DNA from: Bacillota bacterium
Lineage (GTDB): Bacteria > Bacillota > Clostridia > Peptostreptococcales > Acidaminobacteraceae
Direction: 5' to 3'
Assembly (NCBI GenBank): GCA_020161295.1
Contig: JAIUOA010000012.1
Location: forward strand, 1 to 64,000
Length of the DNA: 64,000 bases
This document shows positions 1 to 8,293 of the stretch, piece by piece. Position numbers and translations under genes: made by a program. The first letter of the stretch is position 1, and the number at the start of each line of letters is the position of its first letter. The notes beneath the pieces are model-generated. The model saw only the letters and a list, made by a program, of their open reading frames with translations, was not told the DNA's origin and searched no databases.

Positions 1-254
1 GAAACTTCCTCCTCCGTTTGGATTGTGTTTGCTGTCACTTATATAATTCGACGTTTGGGGTGAAGTTTCCTTTTTGATTCTTTAAAAAATTGTTAAATCA
101 ACGGTTATAAATTATGCAATTTTCTCATTTATAAATACGTAAGATCAATTAAAAATAATTTATTCAAAGTTTATCATTTGAACAGTATGATTAATAGGTT
201 CTATATGTTATAACTTACAAGTACTATGAAGTCATTAAATCGGGAGCGAGTAAA
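1..254. other. Leader of the polysaccharide cluster, no gene
   Basis: This AT-rich stretch holds no convincing gene. An 8-bp inverted repeat (GAAACTTC at 1-8, GAAGTTTC at 62-69) sits at the left edge and may be the end of a hairpin or repeat cut by the window border. A short purine-rich ribosome site (GGGAGCGAG, 242-250) precedes the TTG start of the first gene. No clear sigma-70 promoter was picked out among the many A/T runs. Confidence 0.4.
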
Positions 255-1385
255 TTGAAAAATAAACTTAGAATACTATATTTAGTAAATATCCCATCAC
301 CGTATAGAGTTTCATTCTTCAATGAATTAGGAAAAATATGTGATTTAACAGTTTTATTTGAACGGAAATCCTCAAGTGATAGAGAGCTCACTTGGCATGA
401 ATATGATTTTGAGCATTTTAACGGTATTTTTCTGAACGGCGTTAATTTTAAATCTGATCAAGGATTATGCTTAGGAATAATTAAGTTTTTATCTAGAAAA
501 AAATATGATTGTATTGTAATTGGAGGGTATTCGACACCCACTGGAGCCTTAGCTATTAATTACTTAAAAATTAGTAATATCCCCTTTGTATTAAATATTG
601 ATGGGGGATTAATTAAGGGTAATGAAAGCAAAATAAAAAAAATAATAAAGACATATTATATTTCTAGTGCAACCGCGTGGCTAAGCACAGGTAATTCAAG
701 TTCAAAGTATTTAGAATATTATGGAGCAATAAAAGAAAAAATATATGTATATCCTTTTACTACATTATATAATAACGAAATTGCTGAATTCCCACTGAGT
801 CAATTAGAAAAAGTCCAATTACGTAATGAACTGGGTTTAAGTGAGGGGAAAACAGTCGTAGCAGTAGGACAGTTTATCCATCGAAAGGGTTTCGATATTT
901 TAATTAAAGCTTGGTCTAATGTTTTTCAAGGAGCATCATTATACTTTATTGGCGGTGAGCCTACAAGCGAGTATATTGACTTAACAAATAGTATTAACAC
1001 CAACAATATACATTTTATTGGATTCAAATCAAAGCATGAACTTCAAAAGTATTATAGGGCTGCAGATTTATTTGTTCTTCCAACAAGAGAAGATATTTGG
1101 GGATTAGTAATTAACGAGGCATTGGCAAATGGTCTACCCGTTATCACAACTGATAAGTGTGTGGCAGGATTAGAATTAATTAAAAACGGAGAAAATGGAT
1201 TTATTGTTCCAGTTGACAACATAGAGTATCTCTCAATGAAAATTAATGAAGTTTTGAGTAATGAAGAGCTTATCTCAAAAATGTCAACTAAAAGCATTGA
1301 AACAGCTCAATTTTATACTATTGAAAATATGGCAGAAAAAACTTTGGAAATCGTTAACAGAATAATAAAGGATCCTGTTTTATGA
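255..1385 (+). CDS. Glycosyltransferase family 4 (surface polysaccharide)
   Basis: This is a 376-aa GT-B-fold glycosyltransferase that probably adds one sugar to a lipid-linked surface polysaccharide unit on the cytoplasmic face of the membrane. The C-terminal half shows the GT4 donor-site signature (REDIWGLVINEA near residue 276, then LANGLPVITT), the acidic pair expected to hold the nucleotide-sugar. The N-terminus (YLVNIPSPYRVSFFNEL) is typical of acceptor domains in this family. The start is TTG at 255, 4 nt after a GGGAGCGAG ribosome site. It overlaps the next gene by 4 nt (ATGA), so the two are translationally coupled. Base composition is much more AT-rich than galU downstream, suggesting acquisition by transfer. 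The sugar specificity cannot be read from sequence. Confidence 0.88.
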   Translation: MKNKLRILYLVNIPSPYRVSFFNELGKICDLTVLFERKSSSDRELTWHEYDFEHFNGIFLNGVNFKSDQGLCLGIIKFLSRKKYDCIVIGGYSTPTGALAINYLKISNIPFVLNIDGGLIKGNESKIKKIIKTYYISSATAWLSTGNSSSKYLEYYGAIKEKIYVYPFTTLYNNEIAEFPLSQLEKVQLRNELGLSEGKTVVAVGQFIHRKGFDILIKAWSNVFQGASLYFIGGEPTSEYIDLTNSINTNNIHFIGFKSKHELQKYYRAADLFVLPTREDIWGLVINEALANGLPVITTDKCVAGLELIKNGENGFIVPVDNIEYLSMKINEVLSNEELISKMSTKSIETAQFYTIENMAEKTLEIVNRIIKDPVL

Positions 1386-2725
1386 TAAATAAAATATCAT
1401 ATATCACGAAATACAATAGAAGATTTGTTAAAAGAATAAAAAATCTAGAATGGATTATGATTTTCTTTTTTTTTGTTTTTAGTTTTATTAATAATGTAAC
1501 ACTGATAATTTCATTTGTTTCATTACTATTTTTTTTATATCAAAAAGAAATAGGAGCAATCAAAATTTTAAATTTAATAGTGATGCGAACTATAATAAAT
1601 CCTGGTATTGCAATTAGCTTAGATAGTTTACAAAACATAAAATGGGTCATAGTATTTATATGCTCATTCTATTTAATATCGGGTTACAAAAAGGTAAGTT
1701 TGAAGCTTAAGAAGAAGCTTAATAAAGTTTTATTTGCAGTTCTATTATTTGGATCTTATAATATGTTTTCCTCATTTTTCTTTAGTACACTTCCAGTTGT
1801 TGCCATCTTTAAACTCATAAGTTATATAGTTGTTTTTATTGGAGTGATGATTGGAGTAGCGAATACAAATGATAAGTATAACTGGCTAGATTGGATGTAT
1901 ACATTGATGAAAATCATATTTATTACATCTATTCCATATATAGGTAATAATATAGGATATCTAATAAATGGACATGCTTTTCAAGGAATAACAAATCAAC
2001 CGAACATGTTTGGTATTTTAGCCGCATTATTTATTGCGCTAATTGTCACGCGAATTCAGCTAAAAAGATTTAATGGTAGATTTGAGCCATTAATACTAAT
2101 CTCTGTTATGATGTATATGCTAATACTAAGTAAGTCAAGAACAGGATTTATAACAGCAATTATAACAATATTATTTTTTCTAATGTTTTCAAATATTAAT
2201 ATGATAAAGAAAATAATGGCCTTAAATTTATTTGGGATAATTACAGTTCTTTATGCTTTGTTTGATGGTGAATTATTTAATTTTTTTCAACAATTTCTTT
2301 ATAAGGGACAAGAGGACATTTTATTTTCAAGAATGAACCAAGTAAATGAGTTGATGTACAATTTTTTGAAAAACCCTTTTTTCGGAAGTGGCTTTGCTGT
2401 ACCAGTCATTCCATATAGATCTTTTGCGTTTAGCACAGAATACATTGTTGAACCTGGAAATTTACTATTAGCTGTATTATCGTACGGAGGTATTATAGGT
2501 TTTGTCTTCTTTTTGAATTACATTATACAAATTTATATAAGCAATAAAGAAATGTTTAAATACTTTATGTTTCTACCATTTACAACGATTATGATTAGTA
2601 TGGGTGAAATGGTGTTCTTTAGTAGTAATAATATTGGTATTTGGTTATACATGGCACTAAGTATTTATATTTTTGATGGTAAAACTCGTAATGAATATTC
2701 CGCTCCCCCTAAAGTCAATTTATGA
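1382..2725 (+). CDS. O-antigen ligase/polymerase-like membrane protein (Wzy type)
   Basis: This 447-aa protein is almost entirely hydrophobic, with about ten to twelve predicted membrane spans. A polar loop near residues 300-370 precedes the last spans, the usual layout of Wzy_C/O-antigen polymerase proteins. The segment LILSKSRTGFITAIITI resembles the conserved SxSRxGxl motif of that family. Its likely role is to polymerise or ligate undecaprenyl-linked repeat units at the outer face of the membrane. It lies between a glycosyltransferase and an acetyltransferase/flippase pair, as expected for a Wzx/Wzy-dependent cluster. The start overlaps the previous stop by 4 nt. Family assignment rests on topology and context, since Wzy sequences are poorly conserved. 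Confidence 0.78.
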   Translation: MINKISYITKYNRRFVKRIKNLEWIMIFFFFVFSFINNVTLIISFVSLLFFLYQKEIGAIKILNLIVMRTIINPGIAISLDSLQNIKWVIVFICSFYLISGYKKVSLKLKKKLNKVLFAVLLFGSYNMFSSFFFSTLPVVAIFKLISYIVVFIGVMIGVANTNDKYNWLDWMYTLMKIIFITSIPYIGNNIGYLINGHAFQGITNQPNMFGILAALFIALIVTRIQLKRFNGRFEPLILISVMMYMLILSKSRTGFITAIITILFFLMFSNINMIKKIMALNLFGIITVLYALFDGELFNFFQQFLYKGQEDILFSRMNQVNELMYNFLKNPFFGSGFAVPVIPYRSFAFSTEYIVEPGNLLLAVLSYGGIIGFVFFLNYIIQIYISNKEMFKYFMFLPFTTIMISMGEMVFFSSNNIGIWLYMALSIYIFDGKTRNEYSAPPKVNL

Positions 2726-2846
2726 GGCCAAAAACAATAAGTTTAAATGTTCCAGGGCAAAAAGTAGGAGTTGATAAGATCTATATTTAATAATAATTTG
2801 TTTTATATGTTAGAATTAATGAATATATTTAACTAAAGGGGAAAAT

Positions 2847-3350
2847 ATGATTGACAAGTTAAAGTTTTATATTGTACTTAGTATAATCAATACATTTTTG
2901 TGCGGTACTCATTTTTTTGGAATCAAGAGATATTTATTAAATTTGATTCGAATCAAAGTTGGACATGGGACAAGAATAGTTGGGCCAATAATAATCAACT
3001 ATCACTGTTCTCTTGTAATAGGAGATAATACTTGGATAGGGAGAAACCTCGTGGTAGATGGTAATGGTTATGTTAAAATAGAAAATTGTTGTGATATTGC
3101 TCCAAATTTGCTAATTAGTACTGGAAGTCATGAGATTGGAAATGAAGAACGTCGTGCAGGAAAAGGGATAACATTCAATAGTACACTTATCGAGTCCGGT
3201 TGCTGGATAGGAACAAATGTTGTGATTATTAATGGTTCAAAAATTGGTAAGAAGTCTATTGTAGGCGCTTGTAGTTTAGTAAATAAGAATATTTCTCAAA
3301 ATTCATTTGTTGCGGGTGTTCCAGCTTCACTTAAGAAGGAACTAAATTAA
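2847..3350 (+). CDS. Hexapeptide-repeat acyltransferase
   Basis: This 167-aa protein has the imperfect [LIV]-G-x4 hexad pattern of a left-handed beta-helix acyltransferase (IGDNTWIGRNLVVDG, ESGCWIGTNVVIING, IGKKSIVGACSLV). A WIGTNVVI coil and an NSFVAGVPA ending are typical of serine or sugar O-acetyltransferases of the WcaB/WcaF/NeuD type. It probably acetylates a sugar of the polysaccharide using acetyl-CoA in the cytoplasm. A short hydrophobic N-terminus (residues 8-22) is present, which is common in cluster-encoded members. The ribosome site AAAGGGG precedes the ATG. The next gene starts directly after its stop, so the two form an operon. Confidence 0.85.
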   Translation: MIDKLKFYIVLSIINTFLCGTHFFGIKRYLLNLIRIKVGHGTRIVGPIIINYHCSLVIGDNTWIGRNLVVDGNGYVKIENCCDIAPNLLISTGSHEIGNEERRAGKGITFNSTLIESGCWIGTNVVIINGSKIGKKSIVGACSLVNKNISQNSFVAGVPASLKKELN

Positions 3351-4688
3351 ATGATTATGAAAACTAAGTTTTTTGAAAATGACACAAGGATATATTTAAA
3401 TAATGTATTTAATATTGGGTTTTTTAGGGTTTTAACAATAATCACAAATTTTTTATTAGTTGGTTTAATATTTAGATATTTAAATAGTGAAGAATTAAAT
3501 GGAGTTTGGCTTACTGTTTTTTCGATTGTTACTTGGCTAGCAGTGTTTGATTTTGGTATTGGAAATGGTCTAAGGAATAAACTTACAGAAGCAGTGACGC
3601 TAAGAAATATTCCATTAGCAAACAGTTTAATAGTAACTTCATATATAATATTGTCAATTCCAACTATATTGATTAATGTTGCTGTAGTTATTTTTGCACA
3701 TGAAATTAATTGGGTGAGGTTGCTTAATTTGAATAATCATAGTCTCTCGAATGAATATTTGACAGTTTTTATGATTATTCTGACTATATTTTATTCTTTC
3801 AACTTTTATCTTTCACTTATCCATCCAGTATTTCATTCAGTTTCAAAATCATATGTAATAAACTTTGTTCAATTCATTACTAATCTAATCAATGTAGTTG
3901 TAATATTGTTGCTTTTACTATTTAAAGTTCAACCAAGTTTAATAACGCTTTGCTTACTTTATCTTGGATCAAGTATTTTAGTATTAAGTATTGTTTCAAT
4001 AAATTTTTTTCGATTTAGTAATTCAACATATAGATTCAAAATAAAATATTATAATAGAGGTTTAGTCCGTGAAATACTTAAAATAGGTGGAAATTTCTTT
4101 ATACTACAATTGGCAATTATAGTCTTATTTAACACAGATAATTTTTTAATAAGTTTCTACTTAGGCGTTAAAGATGTAAGTAGCTATCAACTTGTTAATA
4201 AGTTGTTAAGTATTTATACAACATTAATGTCAATCCTTCTAATTCCAATTTGGACAGTAATAATCAAATATAATATTAATAAAGAATATACTAAGTTACG
4301 TAAAGTGATAAAGCTTTTAATGTTTGCTTTTATTATTATATCTGTGTTTGTATGGATAACGGCGATTAATAGTAAATTTTTGATAGCAATATGGGTTGGT
4401 GAAGAGCTCGATAAGATTGATTTTAATTTAATTATGTTTATGGCAATTTTTACAGTTGTACATATTTGGTGTAATATATTCCAATATATTTTGAATGGTT
4501 TAAATTATCTTAGAATCCAAATGTATTGCTATGGAGTTGCTATGATTATTAATATTCCAATTTCAATCATATTAGTCTTAAATACTGATTTAAAAGTAAG
4601 CGGTATTATATTAGGCACGATAATATCGTTATCTATTCCAAGTGTAATTTTGCCATTTTACTTATCAAGGAAATTAAGAAAATATTAG
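3351..4688 (+). CDS. Polysaccharide flippase (Wzx/MATE-like)
   Basis: This 445-aa protein carries about twelve hydrophobic helices in an even pattern. The opening (FFRVLTIITNFLLVGLIFRYLNSEELNGVWLTVFSI) fits the Wzx/polysaccharide transport branch of the MOP flippase superfamily. It should move lipid-linked repeat units from the inner to the outer leaflet for polymerisation by the neighbouring Wzy-like protein. The ATG at 3351 follows the upstream stop with no gap. An in-frame ATG two codons later is an alternative start. It is the last AT-rich gene of the cluster, and repeat DNA follows before galU. Wzx proteins vary widely in sequence, so the substrate is unknown. Confidence 0.85.
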   Translation: MIMKTKFFENDTRIYLNNVFNIGFFRVLTIITNFLLVGLIFRYLNSEELNGVWLTVFSIVTWLAVFDFGIGNGLRNKLTEAVTLRNIPLANSLIVTSYIILSIPTILINVAVVIFAHEINWVRLLNLNNHSLSNEYLTVFMIILTIFYSFNFYLSLIHPVFHSVSKSYVINFVQFITNLINVVVILLLLLFKVQPSLITLCLLYLGSSILVLSIVSINFFRFSNSTYRFKIKYYNRGLVREILKIGGNFFILQLAIIVLFNTDNFLISFYLGVKDVSSYQLVNKLLSIYTTLMSILLIPIWTVIIKYNINKEYTKLRKVIKLLMFAFIIISVFVWITAINSKFLIAIWVGEELDKIDFNLIMFMAIFTVVHIWCNIFQYILNGLNYLRIQMYCYGVAMIINIPISIILVLNTDLKVSGIILGTIISLSIPSVILPFYLSRKLRKY

Positions 4689-4707
4689 AGAGTAGACTCA
4701 TGGTTTT

Positions 4708-4811
4708 CAGACGCCAAATCGAAAGACCGTATTTTTCTCATCTTGAAATCGTGTAAAATCAATGCTTCTAGAATCGAAATTTAGGTTTCTTTCCAAACAG
4801 TACCTGACACC
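4708..4811. repeat. Interspersed inverted-repeat element, copy a
   Basis: This roughly 105-bp element is one of five related copies in the window. It has a worn left arm (CGCCAAATCGAAAGAC), a core reading TCAATGCTTCTAGAATCG, and a right arm AGGTTTCTTTCCAAACAGTA followed by CCTGACACC. In better copies the two ends are inverted complements, so the element can fold as a long hairpin. It sits between the flippase gene and galU and is half of a tandem duplication of about 205 bp. MITE-like or REP-like mobility is an inference. Confidence 0.7.
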
Positions 4812-4908
4812 GCGTGTGAAGAAAGTGAAAGTAGTTAAGTCGAACTGGCAGGATGTAGATGTGGAGCGGGGGCATTGGAACCCTGGAGAAAAATGTGGGG
4901 AATCATGG

Positions 4909-5016
4909 GTGTCAGATACTAAATCGGAAGAAACTTTTTTTCACGTCTTGAAACCATCTGAAGTCAATGCTTCTAGAATCGAGACTGAGGTTTCTTCTAA
5001 AACGGTACCTGACACC
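4909..5016. repeat. Interspersed inverted-repeat element, copy b, in a tandem duplication
   Basis: This is a second copy of the same element (left end GTGTCAGATACTAAATCGG, core TCAATGCTTCTAGAATCG, right end GGTACCTGACACC). It lies exactly 205 bp after copy a, measured between the CCTGACACC ends at 4803 and 5008. The DNA after each copy is also alike: GATGTGGAGCGGGGGCATTGG occurs at 4858-4878 and 5064-5084, then GAGAAAAATGTGGGG. The whole unit has therefore been duplicated in tandem. The second unit ends in the galU ribosome site, so part of the galU leader is made of repeat DNA. Confidence 0.75.
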
Positions 5017-5118
5017 CAACGAGAATAAAGTGAAGTAAGTTAATCCGAACTGGCGGGATGTAGATGTGGAGCGGGGGCATTGGCACCCGGTGAGAAAAAT
5101 GTGGGGAGGATACATAAT

Positions 5119-6000
5119 ATGAAGGTGCGTAAGGCTGTGATTCCGGCTGCGGGGCTGGGGACGAGGTTTTTACCGGCGACGAAGGCGATGCCTAAGGAGA
5201 TGTTACCGATAGTGGATAAGCCGACGATTCAGTATATTATCGAGGAGGCGATCGCGTCGGGGATCGAGGAGATCCTGATTATTACTGGGAAGAGTAAGCG
5301 GGCGATCGAGGATCATTTTGATCGGTCGTGTGAGCTGGAGTCTGAGCTGGAGAAGAAGAACAATACGGAGATGTTGGCGCTGGTGCAGAGTGTGTCTGAG
5401 CTGGTGGATATTCATTACATAAGGCAAAAGGATCCGAAGGGGCTGGGGCATGCGATTTATTGTGCTCGGACGTTCGTGGGGGATGAGCCGTTTGCGGTGC
5501 TGTTAGGGGACGATGTGGTCCATAACGAGGAGAGGCCGTGTTTAGGACAAATGATCGAGGTGTTCGACCGCGAGCAGGTGTCTGTGCTGGGGGTGCAGGA
5601 GGTTGCGCCTAGCGAGGTTTCGAAGTACGGGATCGTGGATGGTTCGCGTGTGAGTGAGCAGGTTTATGAGGTGCGCGATTTAGTAGAGAAGCCTGCGCGT
5701 GAGGTGGCGCCGTCGAATGTGGCGATCTTAGGGCGGTATATTATCACGCCTGGGGTGTTCGATATTCTGAAGGATACGAAGCCTGGTAAGGGCGGGGAGA
5801 TTCAGCTGACGGATGCGCTGAGGGAGCTGGCTCAAAAGGAGCGCATGGTGGCGTACACGTTTGAAGGGAAGCGCTATGATGTGGGAAACAAGCAGGGGTT
5901 CCTGGAGGCGACGGTGGAGACTGCGCTGAGACGGGCGGATCTGCGAGATGAGTTTTTAGAGTATTTGGTGGGGGTAGTTGAGAGGGAGATGGGGAAGTAA
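5119..6000 (+). CDS. galU: UTP--glucose-1-phosphate uridylyltransferase
   Basis: GalU makes UDP-glucose from UTP and glucose-1-phosphate, the donor for polysaccharide and glycolipid synthesis. The 293-aa product has the nucleotidyltransferase signature KAVIPAAGLGTRFLPATKA at its N-terminus, the uridine-site segment MLPIVDKPTIQYIIEEAI, and downstream VEKP and GKGGEIQLTDALRE motifs. The start chosen is ATG 5119, which lies 8 nt after GGGGAGGA; a GTG-type start further upstream would encode repeat DNA. The gene is strikingly GC- and G-rich in codon use (GAG, GTG, CTG) compared with the AT-rich cluster before it. It was therefore probably part of the host genome while the cluster was acquired. 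Confidence 0.95.
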   Translation: MKVRKAVIPAAGLGTRFLPATKAMPKEMLPIVDKPTIQYIIEEAIASGIEEILIITGKSKRAIEDHFDRSCELESELEKKNNTEMLALVQSVSELVDIHYIRQKDPKGLGHAIYCARTFVGDEPFAVLLGDDVVHNEERPCLGQMIEVFDREQVSVLGVQEVAPSEVSKYGIVDGSRVSEQVYEVRDLVEKPAREVAPSNVAILGRYIITPGVFDILKDTKPGKGGEIQLTDALRELAQKERMVAYTFEGKRYDVGNKQGFLEATVETALRRADLRDEFLEYLVGVVEREMGK

Positions 6001-6032
6001 GAGGTAGGAAGTTTGATATAAAACACAGAAAA

Positions 6033-6056
6033 AGCCACTGGAGGAGTCTAGTGGCT
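6033..6056 (-). terminator. Rho-independent terminator for the 6112-6408 gene
   Basis: AGCCACT and AGTGGCT form a 7-bp stem. Read on the minus strand, the stem is followed by TTTTT, so it best serves the leftward genes. On the plus strand the run after the stem is weak, but it may also help end galU transcripts. Confidence 0.6.
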
Positions 6057-6111
6057 TGAGGTGTAGGCAATGTTTGTTTAGATACTATTTTCTATTGAAA
6101 TCTTATTTAAA

Positions 6112-6408
6112 TCATATTTCTCCTTGACCTCCACAAGTTTCGCATTGCTTGCCAATATACGCATAACCTGTTCCGTTGCAATCAGGACAACGTATATACT
6201 CACCTGATAATCTTTCTTCAATTTTTGTTAAGCAACTATGACATAATCCAGTATCATAATCTAGTTCATCATCAGTGAATTCGTTATGACACTCATTACA
6301 TAATACGAAAACTAGGTCACAATCACCAACAATCGATACTTCATTCGCTTCACTAATCGAGTTATAAGAAGCTTTCTTTCTTTTTGAAGAATAATTTGAA
6401 GTTTCCAT
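6112..6408 (-). CDS. Small protein with two zinc-binding CxxC pairs (DnaJ-like end)
   Basis: This 98-aa protein is not recognised as a named family. Two four-cysteine clusters are visible: CNEC with CHSC (near residues 37-58), and CPDCNGTGYAYIGKQCETCGG at the C-terminus. The second copies half of the CxxCxGxG zinc centre of DnaJ, so it probably binds zinc and may mediate protein contacts. The N-terminal 30 residues are polar and probably disordered. It follows the pentapeptide-repeat gene on the minus strand and ends before a terminator, so the pair may share a transcript. An AGGAGG-like site precedes the ATG. Function unknown. Confidence 0.75.
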   Translation of the reverse strand: METSNYSSKRKKASYNSISEANEVSIVGDCDLVFVLCNECHNEFTDDELDYDTGLCHSCLTKIEERLSGEYIRCPDCNGTGYAYIGKQCETCGGQGEI

Positions 6409-6465
6409 AAAATCCTCCTAAGTTTAAAATGAATGGTGCTTTTCTAATATTTTGTATATTAATTT

Positions 6466-7251
6466 TTATGAAGCAAATCTTTCAATTAATTCAATCAGTT
6501 CACCAAGTACTTTGTGTGAAAAATGCATTTGATTATATGTTGTATCAATTTTTTCGTTAAAATGTAAATTATCATTACAATATTTTCTGACTTCATTTAA
6601 TTTTCGTGCAAATTCAGCATCAATTATTTCATGCTGCTCACATTCGCTTATGTTTTTGAAATTATTATTTGTGATATATTTATCACCAATATAATGATGT
6701 AGAAGATTTATTAATCCCATTTCCATTCCAACTCTGATATCACATAATGCATAAGCGAAGTCTTGCGATTTAATTCGTTCCTTAGATTTGACCTCCAAAT
6801 TTTTCATGTCATATACAATACCATTATAGTAATCACGATTTTTTCCACCACGATCTAAACCCTGATTATTAAATCCTTTAAAGTCATAACCTAACTTATC
6901 GAATCCTTCTCGATTGTAACCTTCTTGATTAAAGCCTTTATTATTGTAGCCTTCTCTATCAATCTGTTTATTGTTAAATCCGTTTGAATCGTATCCTTCA
7001 AAATCAAAACCATTTTTATCAAATCCTTTTGAGTTAAAACCACTTGAATTGAATCCTTTCTTGTTATATCCAACTTCATTGAAACCTTGTCTATCAAATC
7101 CCAATTTAATGTAACCATCTTGATCATAAGTTTCTCGGTTATTTAGTGCTATTAAGGAGAGTATGCCTATTAAAAGAGTACCTCCTCCAATGCCAATACA
7201 AATATTTGATTTACTCATAGTTTTTATCGATGATTTTTGCAAATCATACAC
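6466..7251 (-). CDS. Membrane-anchored protein with [DN]xxG[FY] pentapeptide repeats
   Basis: This 261-aa protein has one N-terminal membrane span (near residues 15-33, IGIGGGTLLIGILSLIAL). It is followed by about nineteen tandem five-residue repeats of the form [DN]-x-x-G-[FY] (residues about 42-137). The remaining C-terminal domain is helical. It contains YALCDIRVGMEMGLINLLHHYIG and, later, LNEVRKYCNDNLHF, reminiscent of DUF4145/HEPN-like helical domains with an N-D-x-x-H element. That resemblance is an inference. The orientation suggests a single-pass protein with the repeat stalk next to the membrane. It lies between the XRE regulator and a zinc protein gene, all on the minus strand. The repeats probably evolve by unequal exchange. 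No function is claimed. Confidence 0.75.
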   Translation of the reverse strand: MYDLQKSSIKTMSKSNICIGIGGGTLLIGILSLIALNNRETYDQDGYIKLGFDRQGFNEVGYNKKGFNSSGFNSKGFDKNGFDFEGYDSNGFNNKQIDREGYNNKGFNQEGYNREGFDKLGYDFKGFNNQGLDRGGKNRDYYNGIVYDMKNLEVKSKERIKSQDFAYALCDIRVGMEMGLINLLHHYIGDKYITNNNFKNISECEQHEIIDAEFARKLNEVRKYCNDNLHFNEKIDTTYNQMHFSHKVLGELIELIERFAS

Positions 7252-7445
7252 TCCTTTTTATAAAATTTTGATTTGAAAAATGAAATAGGTAATGCTGAGA
7301 GTAATTCTGTAGTTTTTTCTATTTACCTTGATTTACAAATTTGAATTATGTGGTGATTAATCTTATGTGCTACAAAATTTGAAATATGGAAAATAAAAAT
7401 CAGCAATGAAAATTTTTTTGACTCGATTGGATAAGACTAGTAATA

Positions 7446-8030
7446 CTAGCTTTTTTTCTTAAGCCATAGATATTCAATAAAATCTATGAAAGTGTTAATT
7501 AGTTTATTTTCGTCATCTGATAATTTTATTGAATTGTAGACACCCCAAATTTCAAATTGTCTTTTTATTGCTGCAATTAAATCTGATTTATTTCCAGTTA
7601 TTTTATAATTTGACAAAGGAAAGTTAATTGTTCTTTTTAATTCTTCTAAATCATGATAATTTAAGGATGTAAGATTACATAGTTCTTCTTGTTTCAAAAT
7701 TTCATTATATCCATATTGAGTACATTCATTCAAAACTTCAGCTATAGATACCTCTCTATTATATTTTTCCTCAAGTATATTCTTAATAATTTGAATATTT
7801 TCCATTGGAAGTGAGTTGTCAAAAAAATAGTCAATATTAACTTTAAATTCTGTACTCAGTACACAAAGAATATATGGATTTACTTCTCTTGTCCCACTTT
7901 CGAATTTTGAAATTTGAGATCTAGTTACATTTAATAAACTGCCAAGTGCATTTTGACTCATATTTTTTGATTCTCTTAAATATTTTATTTTGGTACCAAT
8001 AACTTCATTGATATCATGTTGATTTGCCAT
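7446..8030 (-). CDS. XRE-family transcriptional regulator
   Basis: This 194-aa protein starts with a Cro/C1-type helix-turn-helix (residues about 8-66: IGTKIKYLRESKNMSQNALGS, then VTRSQISKFESG). A C-terminal region of about 120 residues of unknown fold follows, which may sense a ligand or mediate dimers. It is probably a repressor of its own gene and perhaps of the divergent nuclease-like gene at 8294. A consensus promoter upstream (8049-8076) is overlapped by an imperfect palindrome that recurs 44 bp away. AGGAGGTG at 8035-8042 sets the ATG start. Base composition matches the surrounding AT-rich island. Confidence 0.85.
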   Translation of the reverse strand: MANQHDINEVIGTKIKYLRESKNMSQNALGSLLNVTRSQISKFESGTREVNPYILCVLSTEFKVNIDYFFDNSLPMENIQIIKNILEEKYNREVSIAEVLNECTQYGYNEILKQEELCNLTSLNYHDLEELKRTINFPLSNYKITGNKSDLIAAIKRQFEIWGVYNSIKLSDDENKLINTFIDFIEYLWLKKKS

Positions 8031-8048
8031 AAAACACCTCCTAAAAAG

Positions 8049-8076
8049 AGCATAACATAAAGTGACATATTGTCAA
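8049..8076 (-). promoter_or_regulatory. Promoter of the XRE gene, overlapped by operator 1
   Basis: On the minus strand TTGACA (8076-8071), a 16-bp spacer and TATGCT (8054-8049) form a near-consensus sigma-70 promoter, 19 bp from the start codon. The spacer and the -35 box contain operator 1 (AAAGTGACATATTGTCA, 8059-8075), an imperfect dyad of TGACA halves. A repressor bound there would occlude RNA polymerase, so autoregulation by the XRE protein is the natural reading. Confidence 0.65.
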
Positions 8077-8102
8077 CGCTAATCCTAAAAACAGAACACG
8101 CG

Positions 8103-8119
8103 TGACGATATGTCACTTT
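8103..8119. promoter_or_regulatory. Operator 2 of the XRE/nuclease divergent region
   Basis: TGACGATATGTCACTTT is the inverted complement of operator 1 with a single mismatch over 17 bp. Each site is also an imperfect dyad (TGAC-N5-GTCA). The two sites lie 44 bp apart centre to centre, about four helical turns, which would allow cooperative binding. The site is closer to the divergent gene at 8294 and may control it too. Confidence 0.6.
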
Positions 8120-8293
8120 TAAACGCTGAATTATTTTATTACATTTGCTTCATTGTTGTCAGATAAATTTCTTTATAAGAATATATTTGTATATTGAATC
8201 ACTTTAATCAATGCTTCAAAGTTCGAGTTGAATGTATTATATTGCAGTCCAAAATAGCACTATATATAGTTATCTCATATAAGGAGTGAAATT

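Noticed and set aside
4762..5028. An open frame of 88 codons before galU
   Set aside because: It consists of the tandem repeat units and has no homology or ribosome site, so it is repeat-derived.
5744..6070. Long minus-strand frames inside galU
   Set aside because: They are antisense shadows produced by the G-rich codon use of galU.
6891..7127. A second minus-strand frame in the pentapeptide-repeat gene
   Set aside because: It is a repeat-driven shadow of the true frame and has no start context.
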